From contig JAHLKF010000005.1 of the NCBI GenBank assembly GCA_025558075.1, positions 620,001-684,000 on the forward strand: 64,000 bases of DNA, read 5' to 3'. Of the stretch, positions 54,732 to 64,000 are shown one piece after another. How positions within the stretch are numbered: the stretch's first letter is position 1; each line of letters starts with the position of its first letter. The notes beneath the pieces are model-generated. The model ran no database searches and was not told where the DNA came from. It saw only the letters and a program-made list of their open reading frames with translations. Source of the stretch: Gaertneriomyces semiglobifer. Taxonomy: Eukaryota > Chytridiomycota > Chytridiomycetes > Spizellomycetales > Spizellomycetaceae. The position numbers were made by a program, and so were the translations under genes.

Positions 54732-57215
54732 ATGCGAGAAATGTCTCGCGACAAGCGCGTTGATGCGAGGGCCATTTCTCTTAATGACAAGTCGACAAAG
54801 ATGGACATGGCACAGGTTAGTAACGGAACTGTTCATCGAATGGTGCTGTGGACGTGAAATCCGTGGGCTTATTAGACCTGGTACTAGTTGGAACGCCACA
54901 TACGAGGGACCACTGTGCAACATCGGGAGGAGCTCAACCTATCCAACGACGACATCGAAGATACTATCAAGCGGCTATTAATTGTACTGTATGATATCTA
55001 CAACAATGATGATAATGCACGACGGAGCAGCCCAAATACGCGAAGCCTTCGAAAAGCGATGTTTGCTGCAGTGCAGGAATGGGATTTCACCCACTCGGCA
55101 AGGAGAGTCATAGATCTCTGCTTTCCTGCCCAGCGAGGCATCCTAGGAGCGCCAGTCGGACGAAATTTCGTGGCAATCTCCAAACACAACGAGCATGCCC
55201 CAGTGAGTACGGAAATGTCACCAGGAGCTTCCAGTTCGCGGCGGCCACCTCCATACACGGACATTGAGCGTTCAGGCGCGTCAGCAGCACTTGATCCTGC
55301 AGAAGATCCCGAGGCGACTGAACGGGAAAGCGAGCGGACACACTCAGATGTAAGGGTGCCCGAACAGCAATTGAAGGGCATCATTCGCGTGCATCGCGCA
55401 GTACTGGAGCTCCTCGGCTTTCTTCTGGAATCTCACTTGAACTTGGCGGACCTCATCAAATCTGCCGCCAACAATGCTATTATCTGGTGGTGCCGCCAAA
55501 ATTCCACATCTCCAAGCTGCTTCCCGTGGGAATCCTCTGAGCCTAGGTATCATGTGCTTCCAAAGCAAGGCGTGCTGATAGAAATGGTTCTCAATGAAGC
55601 AGGGGCAGCTTTCATCAGTAAAGACTCTGCCAGTACGTGGGAGTTATGTCGGCGAGGTCTCTCTCCACAGTTTTCGGTAACTGTTACAGATGATATACTC
55701 CCGGAGATGCGACCTTCGGATGTGACGCACTTTGCGGGATGGATTCATTTCTTTGCTGGTACAGATCAACCCACAAAATTCAATCACCTCGCTCTCTGCA
55801 GAGAGGTTCTTATTGGGCTTGCTGGACCGGTCACGACATTCAGCTCGCCGATAACCACGTCCAGAACGGCGCTATTGCCATTCATTGACTCTATACGCAG
55901 AACTAGCCCTGATTCCGTCTCACGCGGGCTTGTCCTATGCGGGCCTGACTCCGTAGGGGACGAGGAAGATCGTGTGGAAATGGCCAGAGCGCTTTGCGAT
56001 GAACTGGGGATACTAGTCCTGTCGACCCTACGGTGGGTGCCCGAATATGCCACAACTGCCAGAGAAATAGCCGTGGATTGCATACAACGGGCACGCCTGG
56101 TACAGCATAATCCCTTCCTGCACTCTGTCAGGATTGATTCTCAACCCAAAACTGTAGATGCCCTGGCAGCCATGTGTTATCATCATCAGACTCGCATCGC
56201 AAGCTAGTGCCATGATGCACAGTCGCGCTGTATTGTCATTCCTCGAGATCCTCAGCGAGTGCCCAAACATGTTCGTCGTGGCATGCATGGAGGCATACAC
56301 GAGTAGCGCTTTGTTGCGGGATCTGCGACGCCAACGCATTCGCCCGTGTTATATCTCCCGCCCAAGTTTTGAGGAACGCAACCACATCTTGTGTCAAATG
56401 TTACAGCGTTTCCGCACAGGTGTGTACTGGCACAAATCCCGCCGTTCGCAACAACGTTTCTGATAACATTGCATGTAGACGTTGAATTGTTGACAGCTCC
56501 GCAGAGAAAACTCCTACTTGAAGGAAGTACAAATTTTGCACGCTCGTCCTTCAGAGGATGTCTCCATAGTGTGCTGCATGAGTTACAATATCACAAAGCC
56601 CCTCTGGCCATCGAGCGCATTACTGATCAGCTAGTGCAACAACGCATGTCTGATGACATCGCTTTCTCATATCCGACATCCGGTAATGCATTCCGCGAAG
56701 ACTTTTATGCCCAGTGGTGGTCAACAATTGAAAGCAGCTCACATGACGTGATACCGTCGGGTCCATTGTGGGACACCAATACTGCATCCATCTTAATGGT
56801 ATACTCAGAATACCAGACGGCTTCAGTCGACGCAGTGTTACGTTCCGTAATGGCCGAAAAGCAGAAACTCTCCTTCGTAGCGGTATTCGATGAAGTCGCT
56901 GGTGCACATGTGCAGAGACAAGATACCAAGGCAAGAAGCGGCACGTGGAAGAGTGAGACTTATCCGGTTAACAATTGCTAATTACAGGTCGTGCTGACGC
57001 GAATCTTCACCGACGCGGCTCAGCACCAACGCGCGATGATAGGCATTAATCTCGACAGTGTCATGGCCGACGACGCATCCTTAATCGCGTTTATCTCGGA
57101 ATATATGCGTGCGTTGCGTAGGCATAAAGATCTCTGGATTGTCGGATGGGTATCGCGAGAACGCGAACACCTGTTGACCAATATGACGTGGGACCAAAGG
57201 AAAGCGGCAAGCTAA
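54732..57215 (+). CDS. Divergent protein with two degenerate AAA-like modules
   Basis: Exons: 54732-54815, 54888-56099, 56158-56419, 56479-56930 and 56988-57215, giving 745 residues. The frame is open upstream to 54654, so the start is uncertain. The order of motifs is that of an AAA ATPase: [16 protein letters not shown] where a Walker A loop should be (no GK[ST]), then [24 protein letters not shown] in place of Walker B (DE lost), [20 protein letters not shown] in place of the sensor/arginine-finger stretch and [15 protein letters not shown] second, shorter module has [15 protein letters not shown] and AVFDEVAG (Walker B-like DE kept) but no Walker A. The last intron would be GC-AG. Function unknown; a non-hydrolysing scaffold is plausible. 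The AAA assignment is inference from motif order. Confidence 0.6.
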
Positions 57216-58732
57216 GCAGTGGCTTTTCGCTTTTGATCTTCTAGGCTTTTCAATTGTCCGCATGCGGCTAGAATATCTTGTCCACGCGGTGTTCTTACTT
57301 GGCACGGTATCCCTTTCCCTTCAATATAACTTGCGAAATTCTAGAAAGAAATCGAGATAACTTCAGCCTATGACACACTTCCAATTATCAATGCAGATGT
57401 TTCTCCTACCTTGATCACTTGCATTGATGATGTCTCGTATTGGGATCCGGGCCAGGGGTTGAACGGAATTAAGTTCACATGGGCGGGTAACCTGCTGATG
57501 AGACGCACCAATTCACGTGCATCGGCCATCGAATCATTGACTTTATCGAGCATAACATATCTGCACGGACGAGCGGTATCAGGTACGTGTGCTGAACCTC
57601 GTTCATTCGCGTAATGTCACTTACTCAAACGTGATCCGTCGATGTCTGCTTGCTACCGGCATGTGGGAAAGGTATCGTTCACAACCCAGTAGTACTTCCT
57701 TGATTGGATATTGCTTGTTCAGTGGTACTAGCACGTCTCTCAGGGCATCATTCGTCGCATGGAGAGAGACGGCTAAGCCGCAACGCAGGTCTTTTCCTAC
57801 GCGCTCCATCAACGGTGCTACACCGGAAGTACTGAGCGTAATCCGCCAAGGGGCCAAACCAAGGCCGCTTTTCGATGTCATTAATTTTATGGCCGATGAT
57901 ACATGGCGAAAGTTATAAAGCGGTTCGCCTTGACCCTGATGGAGAGCAACGGTGAGATCCGTGTGGTGACAATGAGAGAGTGGCACTTCTCACCATCATT
58001 ACAACGTTGGTAACACGGCGTGGTTTGCCTTTTTGAAGAGGGAAATCTCCTACAGCACGCATGGCGTGCATTACTTGAAACAGGACTTCACCAGCAGTAA
58101 GATTTCGCAACAGCTTCTGCGTGCCCGTGTGGCAAAAGCTGGGAATACATCAATAAGAAAGAAGCACTAGTGCGTCTGACAACGACCTCCATTTACCTAC
58201 AGGCTTGGGAGCACCCTACTTGGGAGCTCACGCATATTGTACCATTATCAGGCTCTTTAAGACTTGGAATAAGGACAGTTTCGATATCTGCTCGACCCCC
58301 AAAGTTCAATAACCACTTTCTGGTTCCATCGGTGGACAACAGCTCTTGCTTTACAGCTCCACATTTGATATCAAATGCCATGTCGAGATTGCTTCGTAAA
58401 GATTGCTTTAGCGATGTCATTTCTTCAAAATTTTCGGCCCCTCGATGGTAGAGAAACTTCCACATTTGGTCCAAGATGTATGGTTGTCGAGACAGCTTCT
58501 CTTGACTCTCTTCATCAAGCGTCGTATGGATGGACTCCATAAAAGACTCTCTGGGCAGCCCTAGTAAGGGTCGTTTCCGTTTCAAGACATCCTGATCCGT
58601 CCCGCAAGCTGCTGGGGCGGATGCCGTTGCAAGAGTCGAGAAAGCTGACGAACTCCGATTGGATGCGCCTCTGGCTTTATGCTTGCATCGTAATAGCGAG
58701 GCCATCGGCCTCACATGTGTACTCCCAACCAT
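57212..58732 (-). CDS. RlmN-like radical-SAM rRNA/tRNA adenine-C2 methyltransferase
   Basis: Five exons: 58732-58197, 58138-57994, 57935-57625, 57560-57410 and 57340-57212, giving 423 residues. The first 45 residues are Arg/Ser/Ala-rich with no acid until about residue 45, as in mitochondrial presequences. The RlmN core follows: [36 protein letters not shown], the iron-sulfur motif CSQACSFC built across a splice, [76 protein letters not shown] and a C-terminal Cys in [11 protein letters not shown]. Bacterial RlmN methylates A2503 of 23S rRNA and A37 of tRNAs. Here it has spliceosomal introns, so it is a true nuclear gene, probably serving mitochondria. Confidence 0.9.
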
Positions 58733-58996
58733 ACTTTGTGTGCACGAATAAGGTTCAAGCTCCAGTAAAAAGTAAAAAAGAAATCAAGCAAACGCGCAGG
58801 ACTGAGGCCAACTACGAACTCTTTCAGCCAAACTGTTGCTATACTATGCGTAAGATCTATATAAAAACTGAGCAACTTTCGCTACGGGACATAGTTGCCC
58901 ACCTCCGTGGACCGCAAACAACGGCCCCGCTGGCGCCCACTGCGGAATCTATGTAAATATACATGCTCGTCGTTGTGTGTCGTTGTGTCACTCCTA

Positions 58997-59859
58997 TCAC
59001 AGCGCCTTGTTAGCATCGCTGTAGAAATAGCTCTTCTTCTTTTCCGGCGTTTGTTGTAATACTTGTTTCCATAAACGCTCCAGCCTGGGATCGTTCTAAT
59101 ACAGCATGAGATGAGTCAACCAGACGGCAGCATGATATTGATCGTACCTTCATCAAAGCGGGATCGACCCAAAACGCTTGCTTTCCGTCCTCAGTCTCCC
59201 ATACCCTTGTAACCCACCGCGGCTTATATCTTAACTGTGCCAGTGGAACGACTCGAAGCCGCGGGCGATGGAGCAGGTCGCAAGTTTCAAGCGCTAGGGT
59301 CTCTCGTGCCTGTGGCGGTATCGTTCCCTTAGGTCTCGCTGCTGCGATAATGTGCGGAGTCATTACATACATGCTAGTAACATAGTTTGACGACAGAAAG
59401 TAGGCGAAAGCCCACGGTATCGTTGCTGTCAAGCCAACTGTCATTCCGAATGGTATGATTTAGTATGATGTATAGCAGTGGCAGTACGGCACACATACCA
59501 AACGTTATCAACTTCCATCCCGGCGCTGTTACTTCCATGCCTCCCATTTCGCCCGCGGAGAGGAGAACACCGGTTGCTCCAAGTGATATCACAGTGGTAA
59601 TCCCTGCTGCAATTTTGAACCCTCGGATCCAATCATTGAGAGCGCCGGTATATATCAGGGTTCCCTTTTGTGCGTCCTGCGTAACTGGCCCAAAGAAAGA
59701 TTGTCCTGAAGAGACTCCTAATGAGTCCGTTGCCCCTTTCCTCGAAGTCTGAAGGGGCTTTGGGACCGACCCGCTGGAGTAATGGCAACGCGGGCGGCAT
59801 CTCAATGTCCGCAGCAGCTGCCAACGTAGGATTCTTGCCGAGGCGTTTAGGATTTGCAT
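58997..59859 (-). CDS. TMEM70-like mitochondrial inner-membrane assembly protein
   Basis: Three exons: 59859-59499, 59437-59148 and 59095-58997, giving 249 residues. A basic N-terminal presequence (NASARILRWQLLRTLRCRPR) precedes the signature GTLIYTGALNDWIRGFKIAA. A membrane hairpin follows (ITTVISLGATGVLL and the spliced LITFVGLTATIPWAFAYFLS), then VMTPHIIAA and a matrix tail with KPRWVTRVW and the final exon NDPRLERLWKQVLQQ. The YTG.L....+..K motif, hairpin and TPxxxH pattern are those of TMEM70/TMEM186-type proteins, which assist ATP synthase or complex I assembly. Which member this is cannot be settled by eye. Confidence 0.75.
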
Positions 59860-60033
59860 TTTCTACTTTCCTTTTGGTCGAGTGCTTCGTCGGTTGAGTT
59901 GAAAATCCTTGAGCAAGATCGCGTTTGTCGACCAGTTTGCTGTTGGATTTGCTGATCTGTGCAGTGGCAGGGCATTACTTGCCTGGGAATCCATACAGGA
60001 AGTGAAGTATTTCCATTCGATTCGAAGAAGGGG

Positions 60034-63028
60034 ATGGCGGGCAAGGAAGCGACAGTGTTCATTTTGGACGTTAACCCCTCGATGAGGCAGGCCACTAACG
60101 ATGAGGGCAAAACGTATCACCAAATGGCTCATGAGGCACTGTTCCAGATTCTGCATTCAAAGGTTCGAGGGTATGTGTTGGAGCGCAAGGCGAACCAACA
60201 AAGCTCACGGCAGTTGTATTCTCCCAAATAACACATGTATAGCTGATTGCAGGGCGAAAAACGGACCAAGTGACGCTTCTTCTTGTTGGAACAGAGGGTA
60301 TGCACTGGGGTCGTGCCTGCCCATAGTTGACCATTCCAACCGAGAGCATCCATTACAGGAACTGACAACATCTTGGCCGAGCCTGACCAATACCGACGTA
60401 TTACAGCATATACCTTTCCCGAGGATGAATCTGCCCTGATGCGTATGGCGGACCTTCAACTTCTTCGATACGTCGCAAATGAGACAGAGAATGGAACTGG
60501 TGACGGGGACGTTTTCGAAGGGATCATCATCGCCATCAAGACCCTACAGGACCATTGTCGACATCTGAAGTATATAAAGAAGATCTATTTATTTACCGAC
60601 GGTGTGAGTCCCTTGAACTCTGAAGGATTCGAAGATGTTGTCAACCAGGTCAAGGAAATGGATATCGCTTTCACTCTCGTGTGAGTTGAAGACAACATAC
60701 GCCTTCGCAGGTGTAATCACTTCTAACCGTCGTACATGTAGTGGGTACGGATTCGAAAGTCCGTTGAATAGCACATCTGGATCATCGGATCCACAAGTAA
60801 GCGTGCTAGTTTCAGCGGAGTCACTTGTTCGGAAATTTGACTGTTCATCATTAGCGGCACATTCAGGACCTTGAAGCTTTTACCGAATCTGTTTCCGGTT
60901 TTGTCTTTTCTGGCGACGAAGCCCACAGCTTGTTAACGCAATTACGCTCAAAGTCCGTTAAGCCCGTTACTGTTTTCCGTGGAAACCTCACACTGGGAGA
61001 TGTAGAGCAGCAGCCCACGAAGGCCGTCTCTATATCAATTCATGCATACAATAAAACGAGCGAGATGAAGCTGCCGAGTGCAAAGAAGTGGAGTAGTGTT
61101 GCTGAAGGGATGAGCGATATGAGAGGCGATCCCGCGTTTGGAACCGTTGGAATGGAACGAGAGTATCATGCCGCAGAGGATGATGTAATGAACAACGACG
61201 GAACAACCGGTACCACTGGCGCAGGGCCTTCCGACCACGGAGAGGGTGATGAAGGCACCGTACGACGGAAAGGCCTTCAAAATTCCGAACTCGTTCGGGC
61301 CTACCGGTATGGCAAGACTCTTGTGCCCTTTACTGCGGAGGATGAGGAAGCCATGAAATTACGTACCCAGAAAGGAATGTCGATACTCGGATTTCTACCC
61401 CAATCGCGCGTTCCAAGACATTATTTGATGTCGAATGTACTTATTCTTACCCCGGAACCAGGGAACCACGAAGCAGAATATTATTTCTCGTCGCTTATGG
61501 CCGCATTGGAAGAAGGAAAAGGTGAACATAAGTTTGCCGCCTTGGTGCGATACTGCCGGGTTGATGACGCAAACCCGAAGCTAGGGGTTGTAATCCCTGG
61601 TGAAGCTGGATTTGGATTTTGGTGTCAGATCCCTTTCAGCGAAGATATCCGTTCTTACACATTTCCCAACCTGAGTTTTCTTGTGGAGTCTAGCGCAGTG
61701 CAACAACACGAGACCATCCATCCCCAAGCTGCCCCAATGTCTTCCACATTCCAAACATTCACTACTGCCCCTGCGACCATATCTTTATCTAACACTACTG
61801 GAGCTGGTTCGACGCCATCAATTTCTACTTCATCTAGCGGTCGTAAGCGGAAGATGGATGTTCGACAAAAAGACGCCGATGAAACGATACATGCGGTAGA
61901 TGAATTTATCGATTCGATGGACTTGATGACTGCGGTGAGATCAACAGACGAAGATGGTAACGAGTAGGTTTTCGAGATTCCGGAGCGATCACGGTTGGTC
62001 CTTACTCACGCTGTCCTTCTGAAGAGTCCAAAAGGAGGCCTATGATCCAATGGATGTTTTTAATCCTGGATGGCAGCGTCTCTACCAATGCATCGCGGAC
62101 CGAGCTGTTTTTCCGGATAAAGCGGGCCTACCGCCAATGAATCCCATGATAGTGCAATGTATGGATCTGAATCCTGCAGTCGTCGAAGCATCTAGGCCTG
62201 CAGCTCAGCGATTTGAGGCTGCTTTTGCGGTTTCCAAAGTGGAGAAAGTCAAAAAGACAGCTAAAAATGCCTGGGCACTTAACGACAACCCACAGACTAC
62301 GATGACCGCTGAGGGGCTGTTAGGGCTGAACGGTGATGCCGGTGTAGAAGACGTCAAATCGGAGGAGGATGAGGATGTGGCCTTAGACCTGCGAAAGATT
62401 ACGGCGGAGCGCGTAACAAAGGTTTCGTCCGAAAAACCGGTCGAAGATTTTCTGGCTATGGTGGGAGGCGAGGAAGATCTTGTTACGGAAGGTATGTGTC
62501 TTTCATGCTTCCAAGATTTTCAAATTCTTGAAAACATCCTTGGTTGACCTGGCTAATGCACCATGCAATTTGTCTAGCCGTGGCTCAACTATCGTCCTTG
62601 ATCACAACATTTGTGACCACTTCGTATCACACGCAGTTCTACGAGAAGGCATTAGATTGCTTACGAACGCTCCGTAAGACTTGTCTTACGGAAGACGAGG
62701 TATCCACGTACAATGATTGGTTACGTCAATTCAAGAGTCGCATCCTTCCTGAGCGCCACGATTTCTGGGAGACTGTGAAGAAGGAGGCGTTAGGGCTGAT
62801 TACGGCGGTGGAAGTAGAGGCAATTCCTCGGGTTGGAGAAAAGGAAGGCGTGAGCGTTGAAGAGGCAGCCGAATTTTTAAGTGGCGACAAAACGCCTGGA
62901 CCTGTAGTCGAATCTGACGAAATCATGGATGCGGATGATCTGGTATGTAACAAAAGGCGGCATTGATGCAAATCCATTGCCAACACATCTGACGTATTCA
63001 CGATCATCAGCTCGACGAGATGGACTAG
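60034..63028 (+). CDS. YKU80: Ku80 subunit of the Ku DNA-end-binding heterodimer
   Basis: Eight exons: 60034-60162, 60243-60297, 60359-60680, 60742-60796, 60855-61963, 62025-62491, 62578-62942 and 63011-63028, giving 839 residues. The vWA-like N-terminal domain reads EATVFILDVNPSMRQ, then AGRKTDQVTLLLVGTEGTDN (the exon 2/3 join supplies GTDN), DVFEGIIIAIKTLQDHC and KKIYLFTDGVSPLN. The Ku core includes VTVFRGNLTLG, RAYRYGKTLVPFTAEDEEAM, MSILGFLPQSRVPRHYLMSN and EAYDPMDVFNPGWQRLYQC. The C-terminal helical domain contains VEDFLAMVGGEEDLVTE and SYHTQFYEKALDCLRTLRK. The last 18-base exon gives LDEMD. Ku80 binds broken ends for non-homologous joining and telomere care. Confidence 0.93.
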
Positions 63029-63332
63029 TGCTCTGCCAAACTGTTACCGTCTATGGGCAAGGGACTTAACACTGGCACCTATTTGTGCCATTCGCTGAAA
63101 CCTTGTAAAGGGGCACGCTCGCTGTTGCACACTGGCCTCTTCGTGCGTTCGCGCCCTGGTCTTCTCAATCATTACATAACTGACTACACTGCCACTGAGA
63201 CTCTATCGGGTGCACATACTCCTTTATCCTAGCGTTGAAATTCATGACACAGGCAGTTTAATACAACTCAGCGATAGGCGTTAAGATACAACATTGAAAC
63301 GATGCCATAGATTGAATAATATAAACAAACGG
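63029..63332. other. Intergenic, tail-to-tail
   Basis: About 304 bases between the Ku80 stop and the right-edge gene. Nothing recognised. Confidence 0.5.
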
Positions 63333-64000
63333 CTAAGCCTCTGACATGATGGCGAGGGCCGCAAGCACTCTGCTCAGGTGCGCCTCATCCTTGATGGAGA
63401 TTTGCAACGACAAGATGCGAGAACTTGGTGAGGCCGAAATGGATGGCTCTGTTGCACGCATGAGCTCTATGGACACGGTCTCGGGTATAGCCGCTGGCAG
63501 TGGTGCTGGCATGGGTACCTCGATCTGTGAATGCATGTTTCGAGAGGAAACAGCTGTCTCGCCGGTGGGCACATCTTCAGGCTTGTCATTTTCGGGGACA
63601 GTCTTCGTGCCCCGCGTTGCTCGAGCGTTCGACGGTAGATCGAATGTCACGGCCAAATCCTGATGAACGGAAGGGGTGCTATTGGTTCGTCGAAGCATCG
63701 ACCTTGGGAATGTCTCACTATTTCCTTGTGGCGATGTACCCAGGCGATTCAATATACTGTTTAAGTGTGGTATGTGAAGTGATTTCTGTAGGCCCTCCGC
63801 AGCTGAAGCTTGATCAACCGAGGCATTTGCGTCCTCATTTAGCTGATGCTTGCCCTTTAACTCAGTACTCTTTGGTGGCGTTGCTTGAAGGTCGGAACCT
63901 ATGGCCTGCGAACCTCCGCGAATCTTGTTGACATGAGGTGTAGTTTCGTTGGGCACCCAAGTGGCGTGATCTGTGGCCGGAGCCGTCCAAGCCCTCCTCA
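63333..64000 (-). CDS. Unidentified Ser/Pro-rich protein, C-terminal part (5' partial)
   Basis: The frame is open through the right edge (the in-window M-like start at 63956 is GTG, with sense codons beyond), so the gene begins outside. The 222 visible residues are mostly disordered and Ser/Thr/Pro-rich (MLRRTNSTPSVHQDLAV, with a possible RRTNS kinase site), ending in an ordered beta-alpha segment, SSRILSLQISIKDEAHLSRVLAALAIMSEA. That last stretch could be half of an ACT- or RRM-like fold, but I do not recognise the family. Confidence 0.55.
   Translation of the reverse strand, partial: RRAWTAPATDHATWVPNETTPHVNKIRGGSQAIGSDLQATPPKSTELKGKHQLNEDANASVDQASAAEGLQKSLHIPHLNSILNRLGTSPQGNSETFPRSMLRRTNSTPSVHQDLAVTFDLPSNARATRGTKTVPENDKPEDVPTGETAVSSRNMHSQIEVPMPAPLPAAIPETVSIELMRATEPSISASPSSRILSLQISIKDEAHLSRVLAALAIMSEA

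Overview
The window is nuclear DNA from a fungus that makes flagellated zoospores, most likely a chytrid (Chytridiomycota). Genes are dense and intron-rich. Introns are mostly 50-95 bases with GT-AG ends, and genes of typical fungal families (Zn2Cys6 regulator of the ERT1/AcuK type, Ypk1/Gad8-type kinase, Mpo1) sit beside axonemal genes that non-flagellated fungi have lost (radial-spoke RSPH14, IQ-motif proteins, UBXN11). I cannot name the genus from sequence alone. Nothing prokaryotic, viral, CRISPR-like or transposon-like was seen.

Layout: 1-5.1 kb holds an inner-nuclear-membrane LEM/MSC protein (cut by the left edge), an IQ-motif protein, proteasome subunit beta-6 (PSMB1/PRE7) and a Gln-rich protein. 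5.2-16 kb holds a multipass membrane protein, ornithine aminotransferase, ORC2, an Mpo1-like dioxygenase, RSPH14 and UBXN11. 16.5-25 kb holds a CSC1/OSCA-type channel, ribosomal protein eL21 (with a candidate C/D snoRNA in intron 1), 6-phosphogluconolactonase and a Ypk1/Gad8-like AGC kinase. 26-31 kb holds a probable 7-TM protein, a Pro-rich membrane protein and a coiled-coil gene whose 3' end was duplicated three times in tandem. 31.9-38.6 kb holds the ERT1/AcuK-like regulator, a short hypothetical gene, an AMSH-type deubiquitinase and a family-16 methyltransferase. 39-49.3 kb is housekeeping: gamma-COP, RPN11, YJU2, TRM1 and COA8. 49.5-53 kb holds a large IQ protein and a DUF1279/FAM210-like protein. 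53-54.7 kb looks gene-poor. 54.7-64 kb holds a degenerate tandem AAA-like protein, an RlmN-like radical-SAM methyltransferase, a TMEM70-like mitochondrial protein, Ku80 and an unidentified gene cut by the right edge.

Functional themes: proteasome and ubiquitin (PSMB1, RPN11, AMSH, UBXN11), mitochondrial assembly and RNA modification (COA8, TMEM70-like, RlmN-like, TRM1), secretion (gamma-COP), DNA replication and repair (ORC2, Ku80) and the flagellum. There are no operons. Genes alternate strands with short divergent promoters and tight tail-to-tail 3' ends. Exon coordinates in the entries were derived by hand from reading frame, splice consensus and remembered family motifs. Most junctions close in frame, and those that do not are flagged. 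The best candidates for something undescribed are the degenerate AAA-like protein (54.7-57.2 kb), the stop-codon-spanning tandem repeat near 29.9 kb and the intronic snoRNA candidate near 21.5 kb.
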